The notes beneath the pieces were generated by a model that worked only from the letters and a program-made list of their open reading frames with translations, ran no database searches and was not told the DNA's origin. Source: Cardiocondyla obscurior (lineage: Eukaryota; Arthropoda; Insecta; Hymenoptera; Formicidae). From it: a stretch of 64,000 nucleotides of DNA. The stretch lies in assembly GCF_019399895.1 (NCBI RefSeq), contig NC_091888.1:2512501-2576500 (forward strand). Direction: 5' to 3'. Both the position numbers and the translations under genes were made by a program. Below are positions 1-10,129 of the stretch, piece after piece; within the stretch, counting starts at the first letter, position 1; every line of letters starts with the position of its first letter.

Positions 1-2062
1 ACCACGCGCCCGTCAGTTATTATTTGATCTGAATAAACGTTATTTATTTTTTGTTATAATCACGTCTCGATGCATTCTCGGATCTAATTTAACTGAAATT
101 CCGGCAAACACACCGAGCATCCGTCGTCTGCCTGATATTCGGTAATCTACGAATTACTATCGTTCCACAGGTAACGACACGCCTGTTGTTTCGTGATATG
201 ATATCTTATGACATAAGGATCGCAAAGACGTAATGCGCAAGAATGGTACCTTTTAGTAACACCGTCATCTCCTTCGCGACAAAATTTTGTCCGGTAGGAT
301 ATTCTTGCAGATCTAACTCTAACTCCCCCCCCCCTCTTTCTCTCTCTCTCTCTCTCTCTCCCTCCCTCTCCCTCTCCTTTTCCCTCTCCCTCTCTCCCTC
401 TTTCTCTCTCTCTTTCTCGACTAACAATGAGCTTGACCGCACTTCTCAGCCACGACAATCACACAGATAACAATGGCTCTCAGTTTTCCAGGATATTCAT
501 AGAACACCGCTCAAGATCACCTCGGCACAAAACGCACGCGACCAAGTGAAGTATGAGAGCGCGCGAAAGATGGTAGCGTAATCAGGCACGCGAGCGCCGT
601 CCTAGTGTACCTGCTCAATGGGCTTGCTTAGACTGCGCAAACTTTAAAAAGGATTGGTTCAGCCAGCGATCATCATCAATCCAGTGGGAATATCTCCACG
701 TCCTTGGCTTGGAGTCATGGTCGGCCGAGTTCAAGCGCCTTCGGGTTGGCGCTGTGCCCGATCACGAGTCCGTAATTCTCTGGATAGTGACGGAACAACG
801 AAGGTCTCGCCAAACTTTTAAGTTAGTAGCACATTCTAATAGACATATTAGATCAAGAGTATATGAGTATACTAGATCAACTAAATAATGTAAAAAATTG
901 ACTCGTATTAATGGAAATAATGTTACATTTTTTAGTGACCATATACCTTTCTTTGTTTTGACAAACATTTTAGACAAAGAACATTTACATTATCTCATTG
1001 ATGTATTTTTTACATGTACACATTACAAACCATTAACAAAAAAATAATTTTTTATCAAAGTAAAATTATTTAAAAATAAAATAGTTTTAATGATAATGTA
1101 GTAAAAGATATGATCTCAGTGTAAACCTTAAGAATGTTCCTGAAGCATAACATTACATAGATAATCGACAAATGTGTCATTGAGTATTGAGTGGTAATGG
1201 GGAAATAAAGGCGTTGTCTTGAAAATCAAATCGGAAAAGGCTACTTATTTTGGGGATTAGTATGTGTTGCGCTGAAGGTCAGTAAAGCATTTTTTCTATA
1301 TTTATCATATTTTCTTATATTTAAAAAATTAGAACTTACAACAACAAGTAGAAAGCCATTTAAACAAAATACAACACCAAAATAAAGCACCATTATCAAC
1401 ATTATTAAAGAGTACATATTTTCAATATTCTGAGCAAATCTATAAGAATAAGAATAATTGAAAAAAAATTGAAATCATAGAATCCATACGTTATCCAGAG
1501 AGATAAAATCCTCGGAGCAAACGAGTTTTTGTCCAGTTCGTACTGAAGTACCTCTCCATTAGGTTATCACCCAGTAATGAGTAACATTAAGGTATAAGAA
1601 AATTCAGCATATCGGTAATTATTAAAATATCTTTTGAACTGTTCAGTATATGTTTTCATATCTTAAGTATAATTATGAGTATTAATAGCTATCTAATTTA
1701 AGCATATTACAATTTAAATTGAAATTATATTAAAATATTGAAATTCTTTTATCTATTTAATTTTGTGAGCTAATAGGTAATAACCAAAAACCCGAACGCA
1801 CAACATACTGAGTAATCCAATAACTATTAGGACATTAAATATCTTTAAATATATTGGTAGTACAAATTCATTCGGTTTATTTTTATAAGAGGGCCCTGAC
1901 TGTTACAAATAAATATAGTAACAGCTAATTTCGGTAAACTTTAGGGAGATTAGACATCTGTCAACAATGTTCAATATAATTCGCTTAAAGTTTCCGTCAA
2001 GAACCTTGATTCTTATTTTATTAAATATGGCAAAATTGTACTAAGTAGAATTTGCGAGAGGT
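1..2062. other. No gene recognised
   Basis: No reading frame here resembles a protein I recognise. The first 750 bases are of mixed composition and include a pyrimidine tract listed separately. The rest is AT-rich with scattered poly-A and poly-T runs. Confidence 0.5.
323..418. repeat. Pyrimidine (CT)n microsatellite
   Basis: About 95 bases are almost purely C and T on the + strand: a C run, then (TC)n and CCT/CTTT variants. Overlapping Ser/Leu-rich and Arg/Glu-rich open frames on both strands are by-products of this low-complexity tract. Confidence 0.9.
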
Positions 2063-2520
2063 TTAGTTTTCTACTTTAATTGGAATAAAAGTGCAGCGAA
2101 AGCGCATCGAATGATTGTGGAATTCCATTACAAGCGATCGTTATAGACTACAATTAATTCGTTTGAGTCGTGCACTACGAGAAAAACGGCCGGAATACGA
2201 GCAACGACATAACAATATTATTCTTCTGCATGACAACGATCGGCCTCATGTCACAAAATGTGTAAAAAGATATTTAGAAACGCTCAAGTGGGATATTTTA
2301 CCGCACCCGCCGTATTCTCCGGACATCGCTCCTTCTGATTACTGGTTGTTCCGAAGGATGCAACATGATTTGGCTGACCACCGGTTCACTTTTTTCGAAG
2401 AAATTGAAAATTGGCTCTTAACTTGGATCTGAAGCATATTTGATGTGAGAAATATATATACAGATGTCGCGCGGTAAATTTTAGTTATACGTTTAGACGA
2501 CAGGGTCGCTGCCTATTCTT
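2063..2520 (+). pseudogene. Internally deleted mariner transposase
   Basis: This is a remnant of a classical mariner (Tc1/mariner superfamily). About 20 residues of the N-terminal HTH start near 2063 (motif KSAAKAHRMIVE). They run directly into the C-terminal catalytic half, open from 2115 to 2432. The second catalytic Asp is in HDNDRPH and the third in SPDIAPSDYW, with 34 residues between them, which is the DD34D signature of mariner. The first catalytic Asp and most of the N-terminal half are missing, so the element is dead. After the open frame (WLLTWI, stop) the DNA still looks mariner-derived for some tens of bases. Confidence 0.8.
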
Positions 2521-3985
2521 CAGTTAAGTTAAGAGTAACGAGCATGTGCGAGAAGATCAGAAATACATTTATTTTGCGTTCTTTATAATAAAGTAATTAC
2601 CGCCCGATTAATTAAGCTTATTATTATACCTATAACAGGATCGCCTTAAAAGAAAAGACATTTTATTACGATGGGATTTGATAATTACCTGAGAGATGGG
2701 AAAAAGTAGTATCCAATAATAGGCAATACTTTGATTAATCTGTTCTGTTCTGAAAGTTCTGAAATAAATGCTTTTTTACCACAAAAAAACGGACCGAACT
2801 AATTTGTACTTCCAATATAAGAGCCAGAGAATAATTTGTGTAATCAAAATTGCACGATACAAAGAACCTATCATATAGCAATAATCATTTTTGTTGAAGT
2901 AGAGGCGTTTCGAAGATATAAAATTTATCTTTGTTTTTTAAATAGATTTAATTTTTTTTTGTAATAGATAGAGTTTGAAACAGGTTTAGAATTCACAATA
3001 CAAGATCATTGAACAAGATTTAAAGAAAAAAAAAACTTGAAAGTTTTTTATCAAAAATTATAATAATTTTTTTTATTATTTATTAAATATTTATTATTAT
3101 TTTAAATATTTGTTATTTATATTTATTATATTCTATAAATTTAATAGAAATTTCCTAACAACAAAAATGCCTTAGAATTAGTCAAAGAATACTCGTAAAT
3201 TTTTTTTGAAAATTTTATGAAGAATTACAATATTGATATTTTCAAAAACGTTATAAAAAATTCTAAAAAAAAAATTGAAAAGTATTCTTTGATTAATTCT
3301 AAAACATTTTTTTTCTAAAAAAATTTTTATTAAAGTTTATGTTTTTCGAAAAAAAAATTCATAACTTTAAATTATGATGATTTTATGTCATAAGTTCTGA
3401 ATTTGTTTCACGTTCTTCTGTCATATAAAAAAAAATTATATTAAATCCATAAAAAAAAATAAGTTGACCTTTGTATCTTTAAAGCGCTTCCACCTAGCAA
3501 AAATTATTATTGCTATATGATAAATTTTGGTTATAAAAATTTTCCTTTGAACCTTATAGATTCGAAAATATTTAAGGTGCTAATTATTTTAGTACTTGGT
3601 ATATGGCACCAAATTACGGCAATACGTTTTTTCCACTTGCCTGCACACCGAGGTTATTTTCTCGCTAGATTGTATATGCAGGTTGTCTCTGACCAAAAGG
3701 CTAATAATTTGAAGAAAGACGGATATTATTTTTTAAATATTATTTGCATTAATGGGCGAGATAGACTTTTTTTTATTTTGTATAACAAAGCAGATAAGAG
3801 TGTGTTAATAAAAGCAATCGATAAGCTAAAAGTATAATACGGCTTGTTCAATCAGGGGTTGGGCAATTGAACGGTTGCAAGAGAATAATAGCCAGTCATT
3901 TTTCCGCTAAAAGCGATGATAAATCAATCGGTTATTCGGCAACAAAAATGTAAGAGCCATGTTATATTTTTATAGCATGTCTATT
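2521..3985. other. AT-rich, no gene recognised
   Basis: Very AT-rich DNA with long A and T runs. A 106-codon open frame at 3517-3837 has no recognisable motif and is probably chance. Confidence 0.5.
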
Positions 3986-3989
3986 ACTC

Positions 3990-4139
3990 GGCGCGCTCAT
4001 ATTCTCTCTGTTATTTAAATTTTTAAAAATCTATCTTGCTTATTACTGAAAATATTGTAAAACAGTATGGCATTTTTATATTTGTCTCTAAAAAATTTAT
4101 CTGTCTTAAAATGTAGATTTTTTGGTTTGAGACACTCTG
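3990..4139 (-). repeat. Half-copy of palindromic MITE family
   Basis: Read on the - strand, this starts CAGAGTGTCTCAAACC. It goes on with an arm similar in layout to the MITE arms at 4,700-4,983, 31,870 and 58,112, including a conserved stretch around the Ile/Phe-like sequence TTTTACAATATTTT. The palindromic GC-rich centre is missing. It ends in CTG followed by TA, as expected for a Tc1/mariner-type terminus. Confidence 0.5.
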
Positions 4140-4142
4140 TAC

Positions 4143-4364
4143 ATATGTGTACACTCATGGTCAGAATGATTGCAACACATGAAGTTGCAACATGACTTTA
4201 AAAACAGAAAATGCGAACCGCTACATTCGTTTACGTGCAATACATAGATCTGGTCATATCTATGTATTGCACATGAACGAATGTAACGGTTCGCATTTTC
4301 TGTTTCTAAAAATCATGTTGCAACTTCATGTGTTGCAATCATTCTGACCACGAGTGTACATACA
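4143..4364. repeat. Near-perfect 220-bp foldback repeat
   Basis: Two arms of about 105 bases are reverse complements with only a few mismatches, around an 8-base loop near 4,250. The arms include GTGTACACTC at the outer ends and CAATACATAGAT at the inner ends. The outer ends have TGTACA/TA-rich flanks. The structure is that of a foldback MITE or of a recent inverted duplication. It contains no ORF. Confidence 0.85.
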
Positions 4365-4699
4365 TAATATCAATATAAAGTTTTCATATTAAAAGTTGAA
4401 AATAAATTATGTAAAACTAAAAGAAAGAATTAACTGTTTTAAAAAATTTGTAATAATTATTAAAATCAATTAAAATGTTCGAATAAATTAGTATCTAAAA
4501 AATTATGAGTCAAAAAATTTGACACTGCTAAACAAAATTTTTAAAATTGAGAAAAAAAAAAAAAAAATACGTAAGTATTTCATTTAAGTGAACAAGCTGA
4601 AAAAACGAACGTGTGTCTTAATTCGAGTAGCAGATTTGGCGATCAAACTTCAAGCAATGACAAGCTTTTCTTTTTTTTTTTTTAGTCCCAAGTGATTTT

Positions 4700-4983
4700 A
4701 AAATATTGTTTCGTCTAACTTGGCGCATAAATGTGTAAAATGTATAGGCATGAAAACGACAAACGAACTGCGGGTGAGTGAGCGCGACAAACGACGGCGC
4801 CATTCATAGCTAGTCGCCTGTCGCGCTCACTCACCCAGCTTCCTTGTCACTCTTATACTAGACATTTTTATTTTTTTCTCAATAATGGTTGAGAATTTTA
4901 CAAAATGGTATAGAGTTTTTCTACTTGTCTCTACAAGACCTACCTACCCTTAACGTTTGTCGCATTTGGTTTGAGACATTCTG
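4700..4983. mobile_element. Palindromic MITE, DD41D-like ends
   Basis: The core is GGTGAGTGAGCGCGAC...GTCGCGCTCACTCACC, around a GGCGCC-containing centre near 4,798. The right arm then runs through CTTGTCACTC and TCAATAATGGTTGAGAATTT to a terminus ending CATTCTG, followed by TA. The same core and arms recur at 31,870-32,103 and 58,112-58,430. The left arm is less well kept and its outer end is uncertain. No coding capacity. Confidence 0.65.
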
Positions 4984-6026
4984 TATATGGATTTCCTAAA
5001 TTTAACGGTTTTTATTGATATCACTTTTTGTTATTCTAATATGTATCGATTTGACTGCTATACGTATGCTTGACGTCTTTTATTTTACTTTTTTTGTTTT
5101 AAATAAGGTAATTTTGTATAGTAAATTTATTTTTAACTTTTAGAATAACAATTTAATTTTTAACATACTACATGCAAAATGTTTTTTAGGGCCTAAAATA
5201 CGGACTAAAATTTAGACAAACTGTACTTCGTCTTTAATAGAATTGGCTCTTATTGAGATAAAGAAAAAAATTAAATTTTATTTTGCAATATTCGCAATAA
5301 TATTCGAAATAATATTCAGAAAACAAAGTGTTACTTCTGAAAACTACGGATAGATAATAGAAATTTGATATGAAAAGTCTTACATTATTTTTAACCATTT
5401 ATCAAGAAACACGGCAGCGTCTTGTGTCAAGTGTACCCGAAGCGAAACCTACTGTGTATTATTACACGAGTTGCTAAGTTGGCGATTGCTGAGATTATTT
5501 TATTAAATCTTAATTAAATATTATTAAATCTTAATACCTGCTGAAGTGATCGAGTATAAATAGATCAATTGAAAAGCTTGGGGTCAATTTTAATAACAAA
5601 AGTGTTTTTACTTTTGCTTAACGTAGCCTAGGAGCTGACAAGGAAAATTCACATCTTTCGAGTCACTAAATTTGTTAAAATTCTGTAGTAAAATTATGTT
5701 GATACAAATGTCTCACATACTATTTAGAAACGACGCGTTTTTTTAACATTTATGAAAAATTATAGTGTACAATTTTGCATGTTTCTTAACTACCACTGCG
5801 TTAGTCATTTTTCAAGGTACGGCGTGGTGCACAGAAATAGGCGTCGAACTACAAGTATGAACGTTACTGGAATTATAATATTGTCTCAAATTATTTATTA
5901 AAAAAATCTTTATTGTCTTATTAGAAAATGTCTCATACATATTGTTACGTCTCCGACTCCGCGTTTCTCTTTTTCGACATATATTAGAAAATTTAGTTAA
6001 GGGGGGAGGTAGACCGTAGTCCATTG
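4984..6026. other. No gene recognised
   Basis: AT-rich DNA. A TGTTACG motif at 5,943 resembles the start of the LTR-like elements elsewhere in the window, but no matching end with a target duplication was found. Confidence 0.45.
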
Positions 6027-6552
6027 CAATACAAAAGAAAACTTCAGAACCTTTCAGAAAGACAATTCTTAAAACACTAACATATTCCGGGACAAGTTAT
6101 TGCGTGAAAGCATAAAAAAACATGCAACAAATTGTAAACGGGCGCCAACAAAAATCAGACAAAAGAATTTTTCTAGATATAATACTGTGGCCTGAGGCCA
6201 CGAACAGGTAACTTCAGACCCCGCGCCGCGACCACCACCGTTCGCCCAAATTAATCGCGCGGTCCCGTCCACGATTAAATTAAGCACGGGCCGGCCAGCC
6301 GCCCGCGGCGAGTAGCGCGGACTTTCACAACGGGCGACATGGGCCGCCCAACCGCCCACACCGCGCACCGCCACCCGACCGTTCGGGAGTGGGGGCCCCC
6401 ACTCCCGGGCACACGGGTATATAAGCTGCCTCGAGCGCAGACGAGGCACCTTGTTCCGCGCTGGGGAGCACCCCAGCATCCGATTCTCCAGGTCTTGGGC
6501 GCTCCCAAGATTTCCTCGACCGGGCTCACCCGGCCTCCGAAACCGACTTCGC

Positions 6553-7057
6553 TCTTGACGACTCGGGCGCTTCCGAGCCTTCCTCCGACCGGGCGCTCCC
6601 GGTCGTCCTCGACGCCGACATCTCCGAGACTCGGGCGCTCCCGAGCCTTCCTTTGACCGGGCGCTCCCGGCCATCCTCGACACCGACATCTCCGAGACTC
6701 GGGCGCTCCCGAGCCTTCCTCTGACCGGGCGCTCCCGGCCATCCTCGACACCGACATCTCCAAGACTCGGGCGCTCCCGAGCCTTCCTTTGACCGGGCGC
6801 TCCCGGCCATCCTCGACACCGACATCTCCGAGACTCGGGCGCTCCCGAGCCTACCTTTGACCGGGCGCTCCCGGCCATCCTCGACACCGACATCTCCGAG
6901 ACTCGGGCGCTCCCGAGCCTTCCTCCGACCGGGCGCTCCCGGCCGTCCTCGCCACAAGACATCTCCGAGACTCGGGCGCTCCCGAGCCTTCCTTTGACCG
7001 GGCGCTCCCGGCCGTCCTCGACGCCGACCCTCCCGAGACTCGGGCGCTCCCGTCTCT
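6553..7057 (+). repeat. 68-bp minisatellite, about 7.5 units
   Basis: Units begin with TCTCCGAGACTCGGGCGCTC at about 6,621, 6,689, 6,757, 6,825, 6,893, 6,962 and 7,030, so the period is 68 (once 69). Units differ by a few substitutions. Each contains two short inverted pairs of the form CGGGCGCTCCCG. Long minus-strand open frames across this array are artefacts of its composition. Confidence 0.92.
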
Positions 7058-7124
7058 CTCTCGCATAGTCGCGCCAATACGGCCCCCGACGTTCCGACGC
7101 ACGATTGAATTAAGTCGCCGCGCC

Positions 7125-7262
7125 GCCGACTCGCGAACGCGAAACCTGTGCGTCCGACACGGCCCTCACGGCCTGATTTGTAATCCGCGCCGCCGACTCG
7201 CGAACGCGAAGCCCGTGCGTCCGACACGGCCCGAGCGGCCCATCCTGTAATCCGCGGAAACC
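7125..7262 (+). repeat. Second minisatellite, two units of about 68 bp
   Basis: Two units share CGCCGCCGACTCGCGAACGC and GTGCGTCCGACACGGCC. The same unit, inverted, is repeated in the minus-strand LTR at 26,240-26,350 and 26,650-26,840. This helps show the two LTRs are homologous. Confidence 0.75.
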
Positions 7263-7560
7263 TGAATAACCGACGCGGCCTGTTACCTAGGATAAGACCG
7301 GAAGCGACCCGCACTAACGATCTCTGGAAATCCAGCTCACGGCAGATAGCCGCTTTTCTTGACAATTTATTCTTAAGTTTATCTCTGTATATATCTTCCT
7401 TTTCGTAGTTTAAGTGTATTATTTCAACTAAATATTCTTTCGTTCTTTCGTTAATAAATTCTTTATTTTCCAATTAACCCAAGTCTCGGTTTTCTTTATA
7501 CTCGTACCCTGGCTTCCGACGAGCTCTCCGGACCGGAAACTACCGTGTTACAATACAAAA

Positions 7561-8637
7561 AATCAAAATCTAAGGGGCTCATAAATATTTCAACTCTGAT
7601 AACCTGTCCATCATAGGAAAAGAAAAAATAACTTTTTCTTAAAATTGTAATTGCGCATAAATCCTGAGCTTTAGAAAAACCAAGGGCGCGAGAGGCCCGT
7701 AATTACCGGAGTATGTGGTGCAGACAAAGGCAATAAAGTCAGGTAACAATGCGTCGTACGGATGGTAGAAGTTTCCCCACCATCTCTCTTTAAAAATGAT
7801 AATAAAATTCTGGAAGGCTCGAAAGGGATAACTCCTTAAAGCGGGGATATTTCGTAGACATATTATTTCTTAAAAACCAATGGATCTCGGGAACTCCTCA
7901 CCAAAATCTAGAAACTAAGGGCGAAAACTTAGAAGTTTAAGAAATAGAGAAGGGATGGGGTGCGAATGCCCAATAATTGTAAGATAGGAAAAGTGGAGGA
8001 ACAAGTTCAGCAAATGAAAGATTTGAATTTGAGAAAAGTGAAAATTCGGGAGTAGTCCTCCCCTTTTCCGAGCTTATAAAATCTTGTGTTTTGGCGGAGC
8101 ACGCTCTCTTGCATCTCAGCTACAGCCGCATAAGTTTTACTAAAATTAACGTGAGTGTTACTCAGTGCAAGATTGCAGAAAAAGCATCGAGAAGATCTCC
8201 TAAAAGTAAGTCTCAACGTTTCATTATGTATTGTCGCGAAAATTGATTCCACTAAATGTATTGTTCAAATCAATTGTTCTTTTATTTCAATCAAAGAGAG
8301 AAGGGAATGTCCGAGTCGGAGTTCCGAAGTTTTGATTCTGTTCGTTTGTTCCTGTGGTCTATCGAATGTGTGAGAATGCCTGCTTCCGAATATCGGCCAG
8401 GATACGCTGTCGAATAACCAGTAATTTACGGTGGTTTGCGCCGCGAAATATTGCTGGAAATTTGGCGACTATCCACGGCTAAAGAATCGGCAAGCGATTC
8501 TCGCCAAAGATGAACTACGAGGATTCATTCATTGACGAGTCAGAAGCTTTGAAAATCGTCGGTGACGAGTCTCCTTCGCTCCTTTCTTTGTTAATCTTGT
8601 AAAATTCTGTTCAAATAAAATTAAAATTAAATTATGA
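7561..8637 (+). promoter_or_regulatory. LTR-like region: TATA box and polyA signal
   Basis: No coding region. A TATAAA box (8,075-8,080) is followed by GC-richer leader-like sequence, and AATAAA lies at 8,614-8,619 just before the open frame that follows. This order (promoter, leader, polyA signal, then internal region) is that of an LTR, but I found neither its left end nor a second copy. Confidence 0.35.
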
Positions 8638-9321
8638 ATTTTAGTGGAATCCAATAATAAGAAAACGATTAAGAAGAGCCGGGCGCGAAGAAATAAACAG
8701 ATACGGAATCTGAGGGAGTTGGTCCGCCGTTTCTTTATTCAATATCTGCTCGCGGCGGCGCCAAGCGAGAAGGTGTTTGTTTCTCCTGCGCGAAACGAAG
8801 AGAGACCGTGGTCTCCACGTCCAGGCCCTTCGCCACCGTCGCCTATCCACGGAGACCCGGAGCCTTTATTCGGATATATCCCGCCCGAGGAATGTCCTAA
8901 CATCCAACTCGAAACATCGGCCGGCGATCTTAATCTCTCAAACCAGTCCACGGAGCCGGGATCGGAACAATTCCGCCCCACGACTCCATCGTATACTCCG
9001 AATTCATCCCTCATCTCCGAACCACGTTTTCCCGGAGGTGAGCCACGAGCCTGTTCCTCTCCTCTCTCACCGCCTCCTTTTCCGTTCGAACCTGAGGAAG
9101 CTGACTCTCTGGGCGAAGATGAATCCATCTCTCTCCCAGAAGTAGACTTTCTCGATCAACCTCCATCTCCCGTCCCAAGTATTGAGGTTCTCGAGGAGCA
9201 TCCAGAACCAAGGGAGGTTAGAGACCTTCTCCTGGAGCTCCTTCACAAGGCCTGTACTCCGTGGACAAATCCTGTTCCTGTAGGTGCCTACTCCATCGGC
9301 CCTGACCACATCGAGCCTTAA
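8638..9321 (+). CDS. Unrecognised proline-rich ORF
   Basis: Open from a stop at 8,635 to the stop at 9,321 (about 227 codons), with no ATG in frame; GTG at 8,644 is the first alternative start. The product starts with a basic segment (KKTIKKSRARRNKQIRN) and a short hydrophobic helix-like stretch. It then becomes Pro/Ser/Glu-rich and acidic, with several SPP and PSP clusters, and ends with a leucine-rich segment (DLLLELLHKAC). I see no zinc knuckle, protease or polymerase motif. It sits just after an LTR-like promoter block and 50 bases before a solo LTR. A degenerate retroelement gag-like or accessory frame is the simplest guess, but the family is unknown to me. It could also be chance, since GC-rich DNA keeps frames open. 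Confidence 0.35.
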   Translation: MLVESNNKKTIKKSRARRNKQIRNLRELVRRFFIQYLLAAAPSEKVFVSPARNEERPWSPRPGPSPPSPIHGDPEPLFGYIPPEECPNIQLETSAGDLNLSNQSTEPGSEQFRPTTPSYTPNSSLISEPRFPGGEPRACSSPLSPPPFPFEPEEADSLGEDESISLPEVDFLDQPPSPVPSIEVLEEHPEPREVRDLLLELLHKACTPWTNPVPVGAYSIGPDHIEP

Positions 9322-9373
9322 GAGATCAGGAGACAGGCGGCTCGTTCTGCTCCTGATTCTCATTTCTTTATAT

Positions 9374-9674
9374 TGTTACGCCCGGTATACGGAGCGGCAT
9401 GAAGCTGACGGCTCGCTCCGAGATTTAGGTTCCCCGTTGCCAGGGGAACAAAGATTGTTGTTTTTATGTTAATTGACAGTTCTGCCCGTGACTTTATTCG
9501 GTGCGGATGTCACTCTGTATTCTTGGTTAATGCTCGTATTAAATCGTTATCGTTTTACTTTTCTAAAACGTCTCTTTTCTTTCGCGGAGCCCGAGTGCCG
9601 CGAGTGAGATAGTGTAAGAGTGAATGAGTAGCGCGAACGCGGAGACGTTCACTAACCCCGTTCCCGGCGTAACA
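9374..9674 (+). mobile_element. 301-bp solo LTR, TSD ATAT
   Basis: It begins TGTTACGCCCGG and ends CCGGCGTAACA, a 10-base imperfect inverted repeat. It is flanked on both sides by ATAT (9,370-9,373 and 9,675-9,678). Four-base duplications with TG...CA ends are the Ty3/Gypsy pattern. The orientation is a guess. No internal region is present. Confidence 0.8.
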
Positions 9675-9678
9675 ATAT

Positions 9679-10120
9679 ATTAACCCGGGGTGGAATTTCC
9701 CTTCCTGGCCCTGATGCGACTAATAGACCTGGCTTTCCCGAGGACCACAGCGAGGGTGATTGAAATTGAAGAAATCACACTAGATTAATCCGGCATTACC
9801 TTCAAAAAAGACATTTATACACATACATACACTCATTCCTGTAAATACACACAGATTTTATACAATGTTGAAATTATACCTTTTAATAAGATTAAATCCG
9901 TTTTCGTATTTCATTATTCTTTCTGTTAGAACTTTAAATTTATTCTTATATTTTAGATGTATTGATTAATATTAAATTTGTTAACTTTGTTTTTGAAATT
10001 CTGAATTAATTATTTTTAATTAACCCTATTATCCTTTACATGCGAATAACCACGGCCGGTTCTATCCCAGAGAATAAGGATTTACCTCCTTTCTCTAAAA
10101 AAGAACCAATTACGCGCTCA
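9679..10120. other. No gene recognised
   Basis: Mixed then AT-rich sequence with no open frame of note and no repeat that I could match elsewhere in the window. Confidence 0.5.
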
Positions 10121-10129
10121 ATCTAAGTC

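Larger units (their letters stand above)
6037..7550 (+). mobile_element. GC-rich LTR-like block with TATA box
   Basis: This reads as a long terminal repeat of a retroelement. TATATAAG lies at 6,418-6,425, an AATAAA signal at 7,453-7,458, and the 3' end reads CCGTGTTACA. Between promoter and polyA signal lie two minisatellites, annotated separately. The block is clearly related, in the same order, to the minus-strand block at 26,036-27,430. It is flanked by a 10-base direct repeat, CAATACAAAA, at 6,027-6,036 and 7,551-7,560, longer than a usual LTR target duplication, so the left border is uncertain. No protein-coding region goes with it. Confidence 0.5.

Noticed and set aside
147..470. Open frames on both strands over the CT tract
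   Set aside because: Low-complexity (Ser/Leu or Arg/Glu) translation of a microsatellite.
700..780. tRNA-like stem around GGTCGGCCGAGTTCAAGCGCC
   Set aside because: No complete cloverleaf, no B box with TTCGANNC in the right place and no acceptor stem could be drawn.
3517..3837. 106-codon frame
   Set aside because: AT-rich surroundings, no motif, no homologous copy elsewhere in the window.
6069..7473. Long minus-strand open frames of 162-315 codons
   Set aside because: They run through the 68-bp minisatellite, overlap one another in different frames and consist of repeats of Arg/Gly/Pro-rich segments; they follow from the array's GC composition.
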